Below, in pieces: positions 1 through 11,612 of a stretch of 64,000 nt of DNA. How positions within the stretch are numbered: the stretch's first letter is position 1; the number at the start of each line of letters is the position of its first letter. The stretch lies in assembly GCF_033297405.1 (NCBI RefSeq), contig NW_026944222.1, positions 1,765,785 through 1,829,784 of the forward strand, read 5' to 3'. The translations under genes were made by a program, and so were the position numbers. Source of the stretch: Parathielavia appendiculata. Taxonomy: Eukaryota; Ascomycota; Sordariomycetes; Sordariales; Chaetomiaceae. Under the pieces are notes generated by a model. That model was given only the letters and a program-made list of their open reading frames with translations, was not told the origin of the DNA and ran no database searches.

Positions 1-816
1 TGCCTCACGGCAGGGAAGTTGTTTGACATCTCGACGCCGCTCAGTGGCGCCGCCAGCGTGTGCCTCAGGCTCGGCTGCACCTTGAGCATGACCATCAGGG
101 CGGCCTTGATGGAAGACGCACCCAGGTAGGAGGCCTGCCGGTCTACCGAGAGCGAGAGCGCGTTGATGTCGTCGGCCTCGGCCGGGATGGGATCTCTCCC
201 CCTCCGTTCCTCGTCCCACTCGGTGTCTCTAGTGGGAAGCTGTTCCAGCAGGTTCTCCGATTTAGGCATCATTGGCGAGCCGAGGTCCGAGATGGGCGAT
301 GTGTTGATGGGTGGTGACGGCAGGCCGCCGACAGAGGTGTCTATTACCGGCCGGTCCAGGAGGTTGAGGAGCTCTTGCCGCGACAGGGGTAGGAGGGCCT
401 GCACCTCCTGGTTGGGATATAACCGCTTCAGGATGGACCGGCATTCTTCGAGTGACTGCGAGAGGGCTTCGAGTGTCTTGCGCGAGGGGATGACCCGTTG
501 CCGGTGCTTGTCATAGAAACACCGCTTGGGTGCTCTGCTCGAAAGACATTGGCCGCATGGTTGTTGACCGTCGCACCGGCTATAGGGACACCTCGTTAGA
601 CCTCTCGCCCCTGAGATCGATGGGGCGATTTTCTGCAACTTACATCTTGCGCCGCTTGCACTCGGCACAGGCATGTGGTGTTGTTATCCTTTTGGCAGTC
701 CCTGGCCCATTTGCCTTGGAGCTATCTGGTGATTCTGTGGATGCCTTGCGTGGTGTGACCCCTTGGAATGTGTGGAACATTCCGCCCTGGGTGGGCACTG
801 GGATTGATGGCGCCAT
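1..816 (-). CDS. Zn(II)2Cys6 transcription factor, CLR-2/ClrB/ManR-like (3' end beyond left edge)
   Basis: Two exons are visible, 816-644 and 579-1, separated by a 64-nt intron with a GTAAGT donor and CTATAG acceptor that splits the zinc cluster. About 250 residues are seen; the rest lies off the left edge. The cluster has the spacing CX2CX6CX5CX2CX8C, with cysteines at residues 50, 53, 60, 66, 69 and 78 (ACAECKRRK..RCDGQQPC). It is followed by RQRVIPSRKTLEALSQSLEE, a likely short dimerising helix, and by YLGASSIKAALMVM, the start of the middle region. Zn2Cys6 proteins bind CGG-type sites in the nucleus. From memory the flanks and the zinc cluster resemble the cellulase/mannanase regulators CLR-2/ClrB/ManR; this was not checked by alignment, so no symbol is given. 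The start ATG is the first in frame, and the cluster lies 50 residues downstream. The Zn2Cys6 class is near certain and the subfamily tentative. Confidence 0.85.
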
Positions 817-3800
817 TGTGAGAGAGGCTGAGGCTGAAGGGTATCAAGCGTATCTTGGAGAGTGCTGGAGACCGGCTCGCAACGTCACAACCGGGCCGCT
901 GATGGCGACAGTGGTGATGAGGCCGAGGGATAGGGGCGAGGGTCTTTACACGAGGTTGATGTTGTACATGGAGGAGGACGGAGCCACAGAAGATGAACTC
1001 TGGTATTAGCCCTGTTGACGACAGTCACAGTGGTGAAGATGTACATGGGCAATTGCGGAGCGAAGTGAGAACGTGGGGAGCGGATAGCAGACTTATATAT
1101 CTAGATGCGCTTGTGAAATTGCAGCTAGGAGATTGGAGATGGGACTCCCGAAAAAGTGTGGGGAAAGGCGAGATTTGGCGGCGATGGTCGGCTGCCCAGG
1201 CCGCCAGGGGAGGGGAGGGACTTGGTTGTTGCGGGTCCCTCCTCCTCAACCTCACGACCCCTACCCTACTACCACACCAATTGGCGGAGCATGCTCTCTA
1301 TGCAAGACTGGCTCTAACTGGCAGTATACCCTCGCATCGCAATCGAGTTTTGTATGGGAGCCCGAGTATAGGTTGCCCGACTATGGCTGGGATAAAGTGC
1401 GCGACGCAATGCACCAGCATCCTGCCACGAGTAGGCTGTCGCCGCGGTCAATGCCGTCTTTCGTGAACTGGTAGGAACCGGCATCAGCCTTGACAAACCT
1501 GGAGATACAGGGCCCAACGCTGCTCGCTCAGGAACACTCTGGGGTGCAGCGCCAATCAGGCATGATCGAGCCGCAGGTACCTGAACCCGCATATTAAAAT
1601 CAGGCTCAGTGCAGGTCACGCTCCCACCCGCGATTCCGAGGGGCAGCCTTTGACGCGGAGTCGGCGGTTCGTTTGGAGAAGCAAGCACCCCAGTCTGGGG
1701 AGCATGGAGCCGTGGATCATCAGCCAGCCATTGAGCGGCTCTCTGGGCGGTGGCGTTTCAGCGCCAGGGCCGGGGTGCATGACTGTGATGGAGGGCAGCT
1801 CAGGAAGCTACCGTGATACCCGTACTGCGTACCATAACGTACTGTACGTAAGGTATTCTCTCCACGCTGCACGTCAGCCAGGGGATGCCGCCATGCCGCA
1901 TCGTGGGGCTGCGACATCCTGCTGTACTTCGTTGTACTGCGGAAAGCAATCGAAGTACTACCCAAATACCCTGATAATGTTGCAGTCGAGTGCAGTAACC
2001 CTCGGCTGCCGAGTTCGTTGAGAGCATTGTCCGCAAGATCCTGCATGGTCACTTGACACTGGCTCCAAGCTGACGTAGGCCACTCTCAGCATGAACAGTT
2101 CCGCGGCTTTGTCATATAACCCAAGCTGTTGAGAACAGAGCGAGATGAGAGGAACATCATTGCTGGTGTGTTGATGTTTGGCGCCAGGGGGCTCGCGGAA
2201 CACAAGCGCTGCAAAAGAATTGGAGAACTGTGGAGAGCGAGCTGGTGACGGAGAAGCCTTGAAGGACCGTCGGCCCAAGAAACGTTTGTTCCAGGGACAG
2301 GCGCCGGTTTGTGGAGAAGCGACAGAAGGGCTTGTTATCTGATTGGTGTCCGGCTTCTTCAGAACGGCCACCTGCCCATGATCTGGCCGTTGATCTCTCC
2401 GATCAAGGCAGAGAAGGGTCACCGTTTGCTGGAGAGACTGGGGTGGTGTCAGGTGGTGCTCCACCATCGCAGGTCTGACGCCGGGCTGAGCGCTTCAACC
2501 TAGACTTCGGGCAAGCATGGGCGAACTTGTTGACATGGCGGCCGACGAATACGGATTCTGGCGCGCCTAAAATGGAGAGGGTGCGTGCGACCTGTGCATT
2601 GCTTCTCCGTTGCCGGCGCATAGGCGCAGTCTTTCTTGATAGTCTGTCTGCACAGCGAGGTGGTTCACCAGACGTCGTTTCGGACAAATCAACAACCACA
2701 CTTGTTTGCCTCTCGATGTTCGCTGTGGCCAAGCTGAACAAAATAGCGGCAGAACAGATGAGGCGGTGGCGATTCCAGCTAGTGGTCGAGGCACATGACT
2801 TCGCTTTAATCTATCAGAATGGCATTGACTGTCCAAGTTGGGAAGCTGTGAGGTGGGCGTTTGTCCTTGTAGAAGCCAGCCCAGGCGCACTTTTTTGACT
2901 CGAGATTCCGCGCGGCAGGGCTCCGCAAGTCGCCGCTAACGGAGAGTTTCTTCATGCAACCCTCCGTTATCTGGGACTCTCTGGTGGAATATCCAGCAAT
3001 TGAGGAGCTGCGCCGCGAAGTGATACGAAAGAGACGGGAAGGCGCTCGCTTTGAGCCATATTGGGTTCTGTCATTTCGCACAGCCGCTTTCTTTTCCGAC
3101 GCAGTACGCCAGCCAGTTTACAATGCTAATCGTTCGTCGGCGCTGGGGAAGCTCGTCCTGGACGTCGCACAATCCGAGCCAGATCAAACAAAGAGATGAT
3201 CGGCTGTGCCGTTGCCAAGCAGCCGGCGTCGACAGACTCGGCAATTCAAGCGAAGAGCCCCACGGGGCAGACCAGGGGGAAACGACGAATGCCTCGCACC
3301 CGAAGAAAGGCATCGCCGAGAAGACAGGGTCAGGGAGTTCTTCCCTGCCTTCTAGAAGAAATCGCAGATTGTCTTGTCCGTCTGTGCCTGCAAAGGTACG
3401 GCGGAATGGCGGCATGATTCAGCTTGACCAATGAAGATTCAAGTGTACACCGTATCCTTAACCTATTTCGAGTTGTTGTATAAGAGATCAGAAGCCTTTC
3501 CACATTGAGGTGCTTGCTCCAAACGTTCTTCAGGTCACGCCTGTCTGTCGTGGTCCCGGACAGCAGTATGTCGTGGCTTCGAGGGCTTCGGATCGACGGC
3601 TTGTAGCTCCATGAGATTGCAACGGTGTGGCGCTTGTGCACGGGAGATATCACGTGCTCTATTCCGTTCCTGTGCTGTAAGTTTTGTCGCAGCAGCGTCA
3701 CATCCAACTCCGTCGAGATTTAAATAAATACCTCCGTTTTCACACTCTTACACACCGCCGTTTGGAAGCGGTCCATGGAGTGGATTTCCACCGTTCCCCT

Positions 3801-6800
3801 TGCTTGCAAGGCGCGATCCAGCTGCACCTGCCATCTCGGCTCTGGACATCTGCTCCCCACATCCCCATCGTCCAATCATGACAGCAGAAGCTCCTGGAAT
3901 CACGGCAAGCGAGCCTAGCGTTGGTCGGCTGCCCTTCCCCTGCTCATCAATGTTGTCGATGCCGAACTCCACGGTTGCTTCTCAGCCGACCCTGGTCATC
4001 ACTCGGCTGTACCGGTATTCCTAATATAGACAGATGGCGGTATTCTGAAGCGGCAGCCGATGGATCTTATGCCTTTCAAATTCTGGAGGAAAGCATCGAT
4101 CAATTGCATCCAGCCGCTTTGAAGAACCTCCTACAAGGCCACTTGCTGCCAGAGCCAAACGCAGTCCGATGTGCAATCAGTTATGGGGGTTCTACAGCAT
4201 CATGATAGCCCACACCACATTGCATCGGTGGCTTGCTCGGCCGGATACCCTGACCTGGGCAGGACATGGCTTCACTCTCAAACGTTAAGCTTGTGCGAAG
4301 CAGACGCGCTATCCCTAATAACGTTACGGCTTGTGAAAGCCTGTGAGCGTGGTTCGGCATTCGCAACTCCACACCTCAGCTTTTTCCCAGAGCCAAATTC
4401 TCAGCCAATTAGCATTTGACACCTCCATCCACTTCCACCTGCAAAGCCCCCTGATGTCTTTTTCCCTTTCGACCGGCGACAGCGAACGCACAAACATGGT
4501 TCTGGTGCGCGTGTCCACCCTTCACGCTTCTCGAAGCCTTCCATCCACGCTAACAAGCAGAACCAGAAACCTGCCACTGAAACCTCATCTCGACCTGTCG
4601 ACGACACGAAGCAAGTGCACCGTCACCTAGATGAGCAGACCATTCAAACCAATGCTGCTATACACATTCGTCCCTGTCATCCCGACCTTAATTTAACGAG
4701 CCCACCCCCATACCATTCGCATCCAAGCCCAGTTCTAGCCGTCCGTGCCCGAGTCTGGGCTTCCTTTCTGGCAGTCCCTCAGTTATGCATTCGCTCCCAT
4801 AATCATCCTTTTGCCTACCTCCCCACCCTCTTCCTACTTCATGGAGGGTGGGCCGGTACCTGAGAGGGGCCTGTGTGTCGGCGTGGTGCGTGAGACTCGC
4901 GCAACACCGCATTGATCGGCGTCGTCATGAGCTGGAGCAAGCAAATTAAGAGGCTCGCAAGGCTCGGCTGGGGTCGGCATCAAAGAAGGCTTGAAGCTAC
5001 TCATGGCTTCAACATGCCACCTGATCACGGGAGGACGGGATGCCATCGCCGCATTGCCGACCTCGTGGCTAGACCGCCAAAGGCTTGAAACATAGTGATT
5101 GTACCCGAATCAAGGCAACCCACTAAGGTACCCAGTAGGCACGGTCGTCATTGGCAGAACACATACCTTACGTAGCCATGCTCCATTGCACTGGAGATTG
5201 GTATTGGAGCCGCGTCTAATGCCCGTTTCACGGCCCGGAATCATCATAGCTATCGGCTTCCAAGCGGGAGAAGGGCCGCCTGGGAGGTGTGCACAACCAG
5301 GCCGTACGGAGAGCGCTTCTAGAAACCACAAAACACACCTCGGGCTTCTTCCCCAAAACTGTAAAGGCGTCTTCTTCACAGTTCATTGAACGGTATGTCT
5401 AAACCCAGCACTGTGTCGCCGGCGGCACCGGCACATTTCTCCTGCCCTGGGGATCTCGCCTTGCCTTGCCCTGGTGTCGGTTGGCGATCCGAAACAGGGC
5501 CCGCAGGGAGCATTGGCATCAAAGTGGACTGCACAGAGCGGCATCAACTTTAATTCCTACAGTCTCCACCAGCCATCCTGCTCATTCTCCTGCCGTTTTA
5601 TTTTTATTCCAGTCTATGCTTCTCTCACCAGCCGGTCACATCTCTTTGCAGGACACCGCATATTATTCCGCGTCCCACTAACACCGATCCTCCAGCAGGC
5701 TCCTAGCAACACGTGATCAGATCGTGGATGACGCTGCTTCCATTCTCTTCTCATTCATCTGGTCAGTTCCGGCTTTCGCCCCTGGCCCTGTTTCTCTTGG
5801 TCCTGGCTAGTACGTACATGTACCTGGCCAAGTCACCAGACGACCGCGGTACGGGATCGCCCAAGGTATCATTCGAAACCTTAGCTGCATATGCAAGGAC
5901 GCCCAGTGTATTTGCCTATCGGCCAAATCACTCCAGCGTTCCGGGCGAGCCTTCGGAACAATCGCCACATTGATCCGCCAGGGCAAGCAGCGACCGTCAC
6001 GCCAGCTTGTGGCTGGCTGGCCTCGAAGATGCGGAGCGTCCCCCCAATCCCACCTGCTTCCCCCACACCATCTTTCCCCCAAGTTTTCTTTCCAGACTGC
6101 CACAACATAAGTGGCTTGCATGGCTGATCAGAGCCAAGATCTAAACGTCGGGTGCTCTTACCGGGCCTTCTCACCTCGGGCGAGTACAATGCCAGGCTTC
6201 CAAGGACTCAGGTGGGACATGTGGGAAGACTCCCATTGACTCGAGAGAGACACCCACCTCCAACAACACTCAGTTTCAACCCATCCCATCAAAGGTGAAC
6301 TGCCAAAAAGCAAAGGACACGATACCCTCACCATAATTCACCAGAACCCGGTTCTGTGTCTGGGGTCCTGCATTTCCCTCCTCTTCTGAACCGTTTCGTC
6401 CCTTCTTCTACCGCCCGTTGTGACTACAGTAGCAGCAAACCGTAGCCGCCGGTCGAGTGTAGCCTGGGTAAAAGAAAAAAAAACCGCACAAGCACGAGGG
6501 TTCCATCCAGGCCCTGCGGTCCGAAGCGTAAAAAATCTTCTTGCTTCGGGTTCCCCATTCCAGGTGGGGGGCCCATCAAAGAGGGCAAAACTGGCTTTGG
6601 AGGGTTCGAATGTCCGCATATCCCCATCTGCCATACCACGTTTACCCACTCTTCCGTCAGCCAGCCAGCCAGCCAGCCGTCATGAAGGGGCTAAGTGGGC
6701 TGGACGTCGGGAACCTCGCAAACGTGGCGGGAAGCGGTTCGCGATGGCACTACTGTACGTGGTCGAGTTGGTCAGGTATCGAAGTGGTAAATCTGCGGAA

Positions 6801-7626
6801 GTGTGACGGAGGCCTGCGAGGGCGGGTACATCGGATACAAAACAGAAATCGCACCTTCTGCTCACAAAACGTCACTCTAGTTGTGTTGTTGGGAGAAACG
6901 TCAGCTTCATTGCTGTCAATACGCATGTAGTTTGCCACGCAAAACAGCGTTGAAAAAGAGATCATGGTCGTGTAGCAAGCCCTCTGCCCATAAGAAGCAG
7001 CAGCATTCACTCCCTATCTAACGTTGACCTCAAGTCTGGCTTCTGCCAAGGGAAGCACTGAATTAAACCCGGATCTGCCAACCTCCAATGCCGAAAACCC
7101 CCCAGCCTCAAAGGAGATAAAGGGATAAAACCAGAAAGGCAACGAACACAAGCGACATCAGTGACCAAACCTTGGCCATGCAGCTTTGTCTATTCGCCAT
7201 TCATTCTCGATCAGCGCCGGCGGTTGTAGCCGAACCCGGGCTTCGTGTCTCACTTTTCGTTGCCGTTGATCCTGTCTATGAAACCACCAAGGCACCCTCC
7301 TGTCTCCTCTCTGCTCCTGCTTCCCGGCTGGTTTCTCCCAGTTTTCCGAGTCATCTCGCAAGAATCTCAACCACTCCGATCCGGACAGTTAGTTCTGCCC
7401 TGCCTTCCGCGTGCTGACTGAAGCCAGCCAGCCGCCAGGCCAACTTCGCTTCAGCATGGAACCTTGCAGACACCAGTCGAGTCAGTCGACCCAGCCGCCG
7501 CCAGATGACGCAGGGTGATGGAACCAGAGTAAGGGAAGCGCTTGCAACTTCCCATTCCAAACATCGTTACTCCGCCGGCCCCCCCTCTCTTCCCTTTCTC
7601 TCTCAGGGGCCACGCTGTGGCAACTT
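817..7626. other. Long gene-poor stretch upstream of the zinc-cluster regulator
   Basis: About 6.8 kb separates the regulator's start codon from the 3' end of ULA1. Open frames here are short, overlap on both strands and lack recognisable domains or paired splice signals. A weak retroelement-like RNase H echo occurs near 2760-2880 (see rejected items), and there is a CAGC microsatellite at 6658-6678. I see no supportable gene. Part of the stretch may be the regulator's promoter and long 5' leader, which are often extended in fungal regulatory genes. Confidence 0.6.
6658..6678. repeat. CAGC tetranucleotide microsatellite
   Basis: About five uninterrupted copies of the 4-bp unit CAGC lie in non-coding DNA roughly 1 kb beyond the 3' end of ULA1. 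It is probably a simple slippage repeat, and no function is suggested. Confidence 0.8.
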
Positions 7627-9573
7627 TCACAGCCTCAGAACCTGACACCGCGCCACAATCCCATCGTAAACACACGTATTGTCGATGGGTATGTACTGCT
7701 TGGTGACAATCTTGATCAACTCCTGCGCCACCATGCCGCCCGTCAGGGCCGAGACGTTGTGGAGCTCGCCGCCCGCGGCGCGAGCCACTTCCTGAGCCGC
7801 CTGCACCACGCGCTCGTTCTGCTCCGCCCCGGGTGCCTGCTCCGCGACAACCGCGAGGATGCCGTCTGCGTTGAGGGGCTTGTCCACCGCGTGGGCTGTC
7901 GCCTGCAGAGCGAGGTAGATGGGCAGGAGGGAGAGCGGAGCCAGCGTGAAGGCGGCCGTTTCATCGTTGGCGAATTCAAGGGCTGGTGAAGTGGCGAGTG
8001 ATAATGCTTGTTAGCCTGTGGACTTCTGTCTCTCTTACTCTCGCTTCTTTCCCTCCCCTCGCTGAATTCTTGACCCGCAATGGTCGAGACCAGACCACAT
8101 CCACGGGGTGCAACGGGGCTGTCTGCTTACCAGCTGCTGACTTAAGGCGATCTGCCCTGCTGATCTTCGAGCTGCTGCTGCTGCCCCCTCCTCCCGTCGC
8201 ATTGATCAACTTGACGAAGGCTGCGTTCTTGCAGAAGAGATCCACTTCTGCCGGATCAACGCGCTCGCCACCCGGCGCGGCCTGCACCATCTGTAGTATC
8301 TCGGCTGCATCCTTGCGTGCCTTGGCCTTATAGATGCCCTGTAGCTGGATGTACACCTTGGACTGCGCCTTCATGTCGGGCAGCTTGCCCGGAAGGGGCA
8401 AGCACTGGTGCTTCTCGTAGAACTGCTTGACGGCGTCAGCAATGAGCCAGAAGCCGGATCTCTGCTCGACCTGTCACGTCGTGTCAGCATTAGGCGAGGC
8501 CGAGAGAATGGCACGAGGACGAAGGGGGACATTTACCGGGTCCGAATGCTCGTACTCGAATACCTCCTTCAAGCCAGACGGCAGAGACGGAGGTACCAGC
8601 GTTTTCAGAACGGCAGCAGCCGCTTCGTCAAAGTTCTCCTCGCCACCTTCCGGGTTACCGGTCCTCGCTGCGTCCTGCACCACCTTTCGAAACTCGGTCT
8701 TTTCCTTGTATGTTGTGGGGTATTTCCCGTCGTGTGCCGCTTTCCACTGCTCGAGGTAGTGGAGAAGGATCACCACGTACGGCAGGTGACCATGTTCAAA
8801 ATTGTCTAGACCGCCGATATCCTTGGTCAACCCCTCAGCGAAGGCAACCAGTTCGGGCCAGGGGGTCAACAGCCGAAGATCAGTGGTGGCTGTCTCGTCT
8901 GGGTGCGTGTCGACGATGGGGAAGGCTCCAGGAAGGTTAATCTGAAAATAGGAGTAGAACCCAGCTGAATGTACCGCCACGAGCGGGGTCTTGTGCTGTT
9001 GGCCATAGGCCTTGAGCTGCGAGAGCTGATCTAGGCGGATGGGGTGTGTGTAGATGATGGCTGTGAACACCGGGGAGTCGGCCAGGAGTGACTCGAGTGT
9101 TTTTACACCCTATGTGAACCACGTGAGCGCGCCATCTATGCTGCCCGTCTCATCAACCTACCTCATTGGGATACCAAGTTCCTTGGACATCCGGGTTCAG
9201 CTCTGTGATGAGATCCCTTAAGCTCTGTGACCGTGACTTGCCCAGGCAGCTGTCATCGAGAAAGAAGTTGACGCCCAAATCCGCCTCTTCCACTTGTGCC
9301 TCATCGTAAATGGCGAAGCGGCCGATGCCTTGAAGTCGGGTGTTAGCAAATGCTGCTTGGCTGCTTTCAGAGTACTGTACCTGGCAAAACAAGATTTTTC
9401 AGAGTTTCTGCACCGACTGTCCCGGCCCCGGAGTTCACCAACAGTATGTTTGCCGACTCGAGAGCAGCCTGGCCGCTAGCCGCCCATAGTCGTAGTTGTC
9501 GGTCATATTTGCGTTCCTTTTCTGAGGGCCCATGAAGGATTGGAGGGGTCTGGCTCATGACGATTTCTGTCAT
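7627..9573 (-). CDS. ULA1: NEDD8-activating enzyme E1 regulatory subunit (ULA1/APP-BP1/AXR1)
   Basis: Five exons (9573-9381, 9328-9162, 9109-8537, 8470-8131, 7982-7627) join to 542 codons, the usual family length of about 530-540. The four introns are 52, 52, 66 and 148 nt with GT/AG ends. With UBA3 this subunit forms the heterodimeric E1 that adenylates NEDD8/Rub1 for cullin neddylation. The N-terminus carries HGPSEKERKYDRQLRLW and the degenerate nucleotide-site motif NSGAGTVG (residues 47-54), then NLVLPGIGRF. There is no catalytic cysteine, as expected of this half of the enzyme. The C-terminus has TGGMVAQELIKIVTKQYIPI, typical of the THIF/E1 fold. A second Met at residue 6 (MSQTPPILHGP) matches the usual family start equally well. 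The gene is divergent from HEI10 across 589 bp. Identification is firm. Confidence 0.92.
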
Positions 9574-10162
9574 TGTGCTCTGAGTACGGGGGAAGTCGTC
9601 ATGAAACTTCTAGTGAGGTGTGGTGCTGGTCGGACCATCACCAACTGTTTGTGCTGTCGGTGTGACTGCTGATGCCTGCCGGATGGCGGCACATGGCGGG
9701 GTGGTAGGACTCCGAATGTGGGGCCCGGCCCATTCCGTGTAAGGGCGGGCTTGGCGACCCCTGTGGCTTTTTGTGGCTTGAAACTGTTGATGTCCATCTT
9801 AGGCATCAATGAGACTTCCTCCTCATCACTGGGAAGCTTGTGAGATACGATGGAAACGTCTATTCTTCTCTTGGGGCCTTGTCTTTCAATGGAATCCCGT
9901 CCTCAAGAGTCCCGTGGTACGGTACTCAAGACACACTTTGGGCAGGAGCACGGAACCTAAAGGAGAGCCTAGATGCTCCTTCCTACGCGCTTTCAAAACA
10001 CTCGAATGACAGGAGGGGACAGCCGCACTGCCTGTGGTTGTGTGGTCGTTGTTTCCGCGTCATTCTTCCGCCCTCGCGATGCCGTCTCAGCCAAGTTGGC
10101 TCGTCACAATTCTCCTGGAACGTCACAGGGAGTTACCTACCGAGATCTATCCTAAAACCTAA
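9574..10162. promoter_or_regulatory. Shared divergent promoter region, ULA1 / HEI10
   Basis: These 589 bp lie between two start codons that face away from each other, so they must hold both promoters and 5' leaders. No specific binding site was recognised by eye. Short frames here lack homology. Confidence 0.6.
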
Positions 10163-11612
10163 ATGGAGCAACAACTGAATTGCAATGTCCAAGGTTGCGG
10201 TGTCCAACTCACGGGACAAGCAGTCGTGACCGTGTGTAGGTGAGTGTTGCTCGTTTTCACTGAGACCCGACTGTACAATACACCAGGTAACTAAGCCCAA
10301 CACTCGCGCAGCCATGCAATCTGTCTGCAGTGCGCAAATAGCCATGGGCTTGCAGCGCAACAGGGACCGTACACTTGTCCTGTCTGTAGAGGCCCTCTGA
10401 ATGCCTCGGAAATATGCGAGCAGGTCCTCGACCCCTCCGAGGAGTGGAAGTCAATCGCCCTGAGCGGCCTCAGCCCAACTGTCGTCATGGAGTGTGCTGG
10501 AAGGGCCCTGACCTTCTGGGCATACCAAACTGCAAACCAGATGTTGGTCTTCCCCGCTCCACAGCCTTGATGGGCTCTGTTGGCTTACTGGTGGAAGCTC
10601 ATACCAAGTGCGAAGGAACGCCAAGTTGAAGGACTACTGCGCCGAGCTTCAGGGGGAGATTGAGAACATATGGAGCCAGGCCAACCAAAGAATCACCTCC
10701 CTGACACAAAAGATACGAGGTCTGTTCAACGTCAAGGGGGATCCTGCTGTCAGCTGCTCACGCTACCCATCACAGACATGGAAGTTGAGGAACAATCTCT
10801 CAAGCGCAGATACGAGCAGCTCCGTGTCACCTTGGAGAATCGGACCAAGGAGCTCTCGCAATCCCAAGAGCTCTACAGCAAACTCAAGCAGCGAGTGTTG
10901 CTCAGCCAAACCATGGAAGTTCCGCCCAGCGTTTCGAAATCACGAACGCCCATGAGAGCAGCTGGCATCGCAGACCCGGGCCACGGACAAACCCAATCTC
11001 AACTCCCTCGTCCAGTTGCATCCGTTAGTGCTCGAGGGGGGCCACCTGAATACTTTCCAGCCAGCCCAAAATACGCAAAGACCCAGCCCAAATCGACGGC
11101 TTTGACGGAATGGAACAAACCGACCACCTCCCAGCGTAGGATGGCCCACTGTGCCTCTTATTGTAGAGGCATCCCGCTAACCGCTCATGGGCAGAGATAC
11201 CAGCTACGCCATCCAGCAACTTGCAAGTCAGAAACCCAGCGTCATTAGCCTTCACGTCAACGCCTAGATCCGGGCTTGGAACAACCATGGCCGGCCCAGG
11301 CTCCGGCAGATTCCATCGGACAGTGAGCGGCCCGCCCCTCACTGGTAAAGATGGTCCAATGGGTTTCTCGGGACCGAAGGCTGATGTCGCTGGTTTAAGA
11401 CACTCCTTTGACGACGTAGACCTGGAGGTCCCGGAGGTCCCCAGGCCCCCGGGGAGGACGGAAGGTGCGTATCTGCAGCTTGGCTCATGTTGTCTATAAG
11501 ATTAATAATATAAGCAGGTCTGCCAGGGCTATCTCGATTTTCCCCGCTATCGAGGGCAGCTCAGACATCAGAGCACTTCCAACCTCCGGGCCCGGTGATT
11601 CGCCGGCCTTGA
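10163..11612 (+). CDS. hei10: HEI10-type meiotic RING protein (CCNB1IP1 family)
   Basis: Six exons (10163-10239, 10312-10542, 10616-10719, 10776-11135, 11195-11464, 11518-11612) give 378 residues. The N-terminal zinc site is C7, C12, C25, H27, C30, C33, C48, C51 (TCPVCRGPL ends it), the RING layout of HEI10/ZIP3-class E3 ligases. The motif ALTFWAYQT follows and then a coiled coil (KLKDYCAELQGEIENIWSQ; EEQSLKRRYEQLRVTLE). The tail is low-complexity with short basic and proline patches, as in family members. HEI10 marks crossover sites on meiotic chromosomes and promotes ubiquitin/SUMO-dependent turnover. Introns 1, 3, 4 and 5 have ordinary signals (intron 4 has a CTAAC branch site). Intron 2 (10543-10615) needs a weak GTTGGT donor to keep frame and may drop a few conserved residues, so that junction is uncertain. 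A TGA at 11610-11612 ends the frame. Confidence 0.85.

Noticed and set aside
2700..2898. Possible Ty3/gypsy RNase H echo (QMRRWRFQLVVEAHDFALIY)
   Set aside because: It resembles the RW..L..YDF.I.YRPG segment, but the flanks do not match, no other retroelement domain is near and no LTR was seen.
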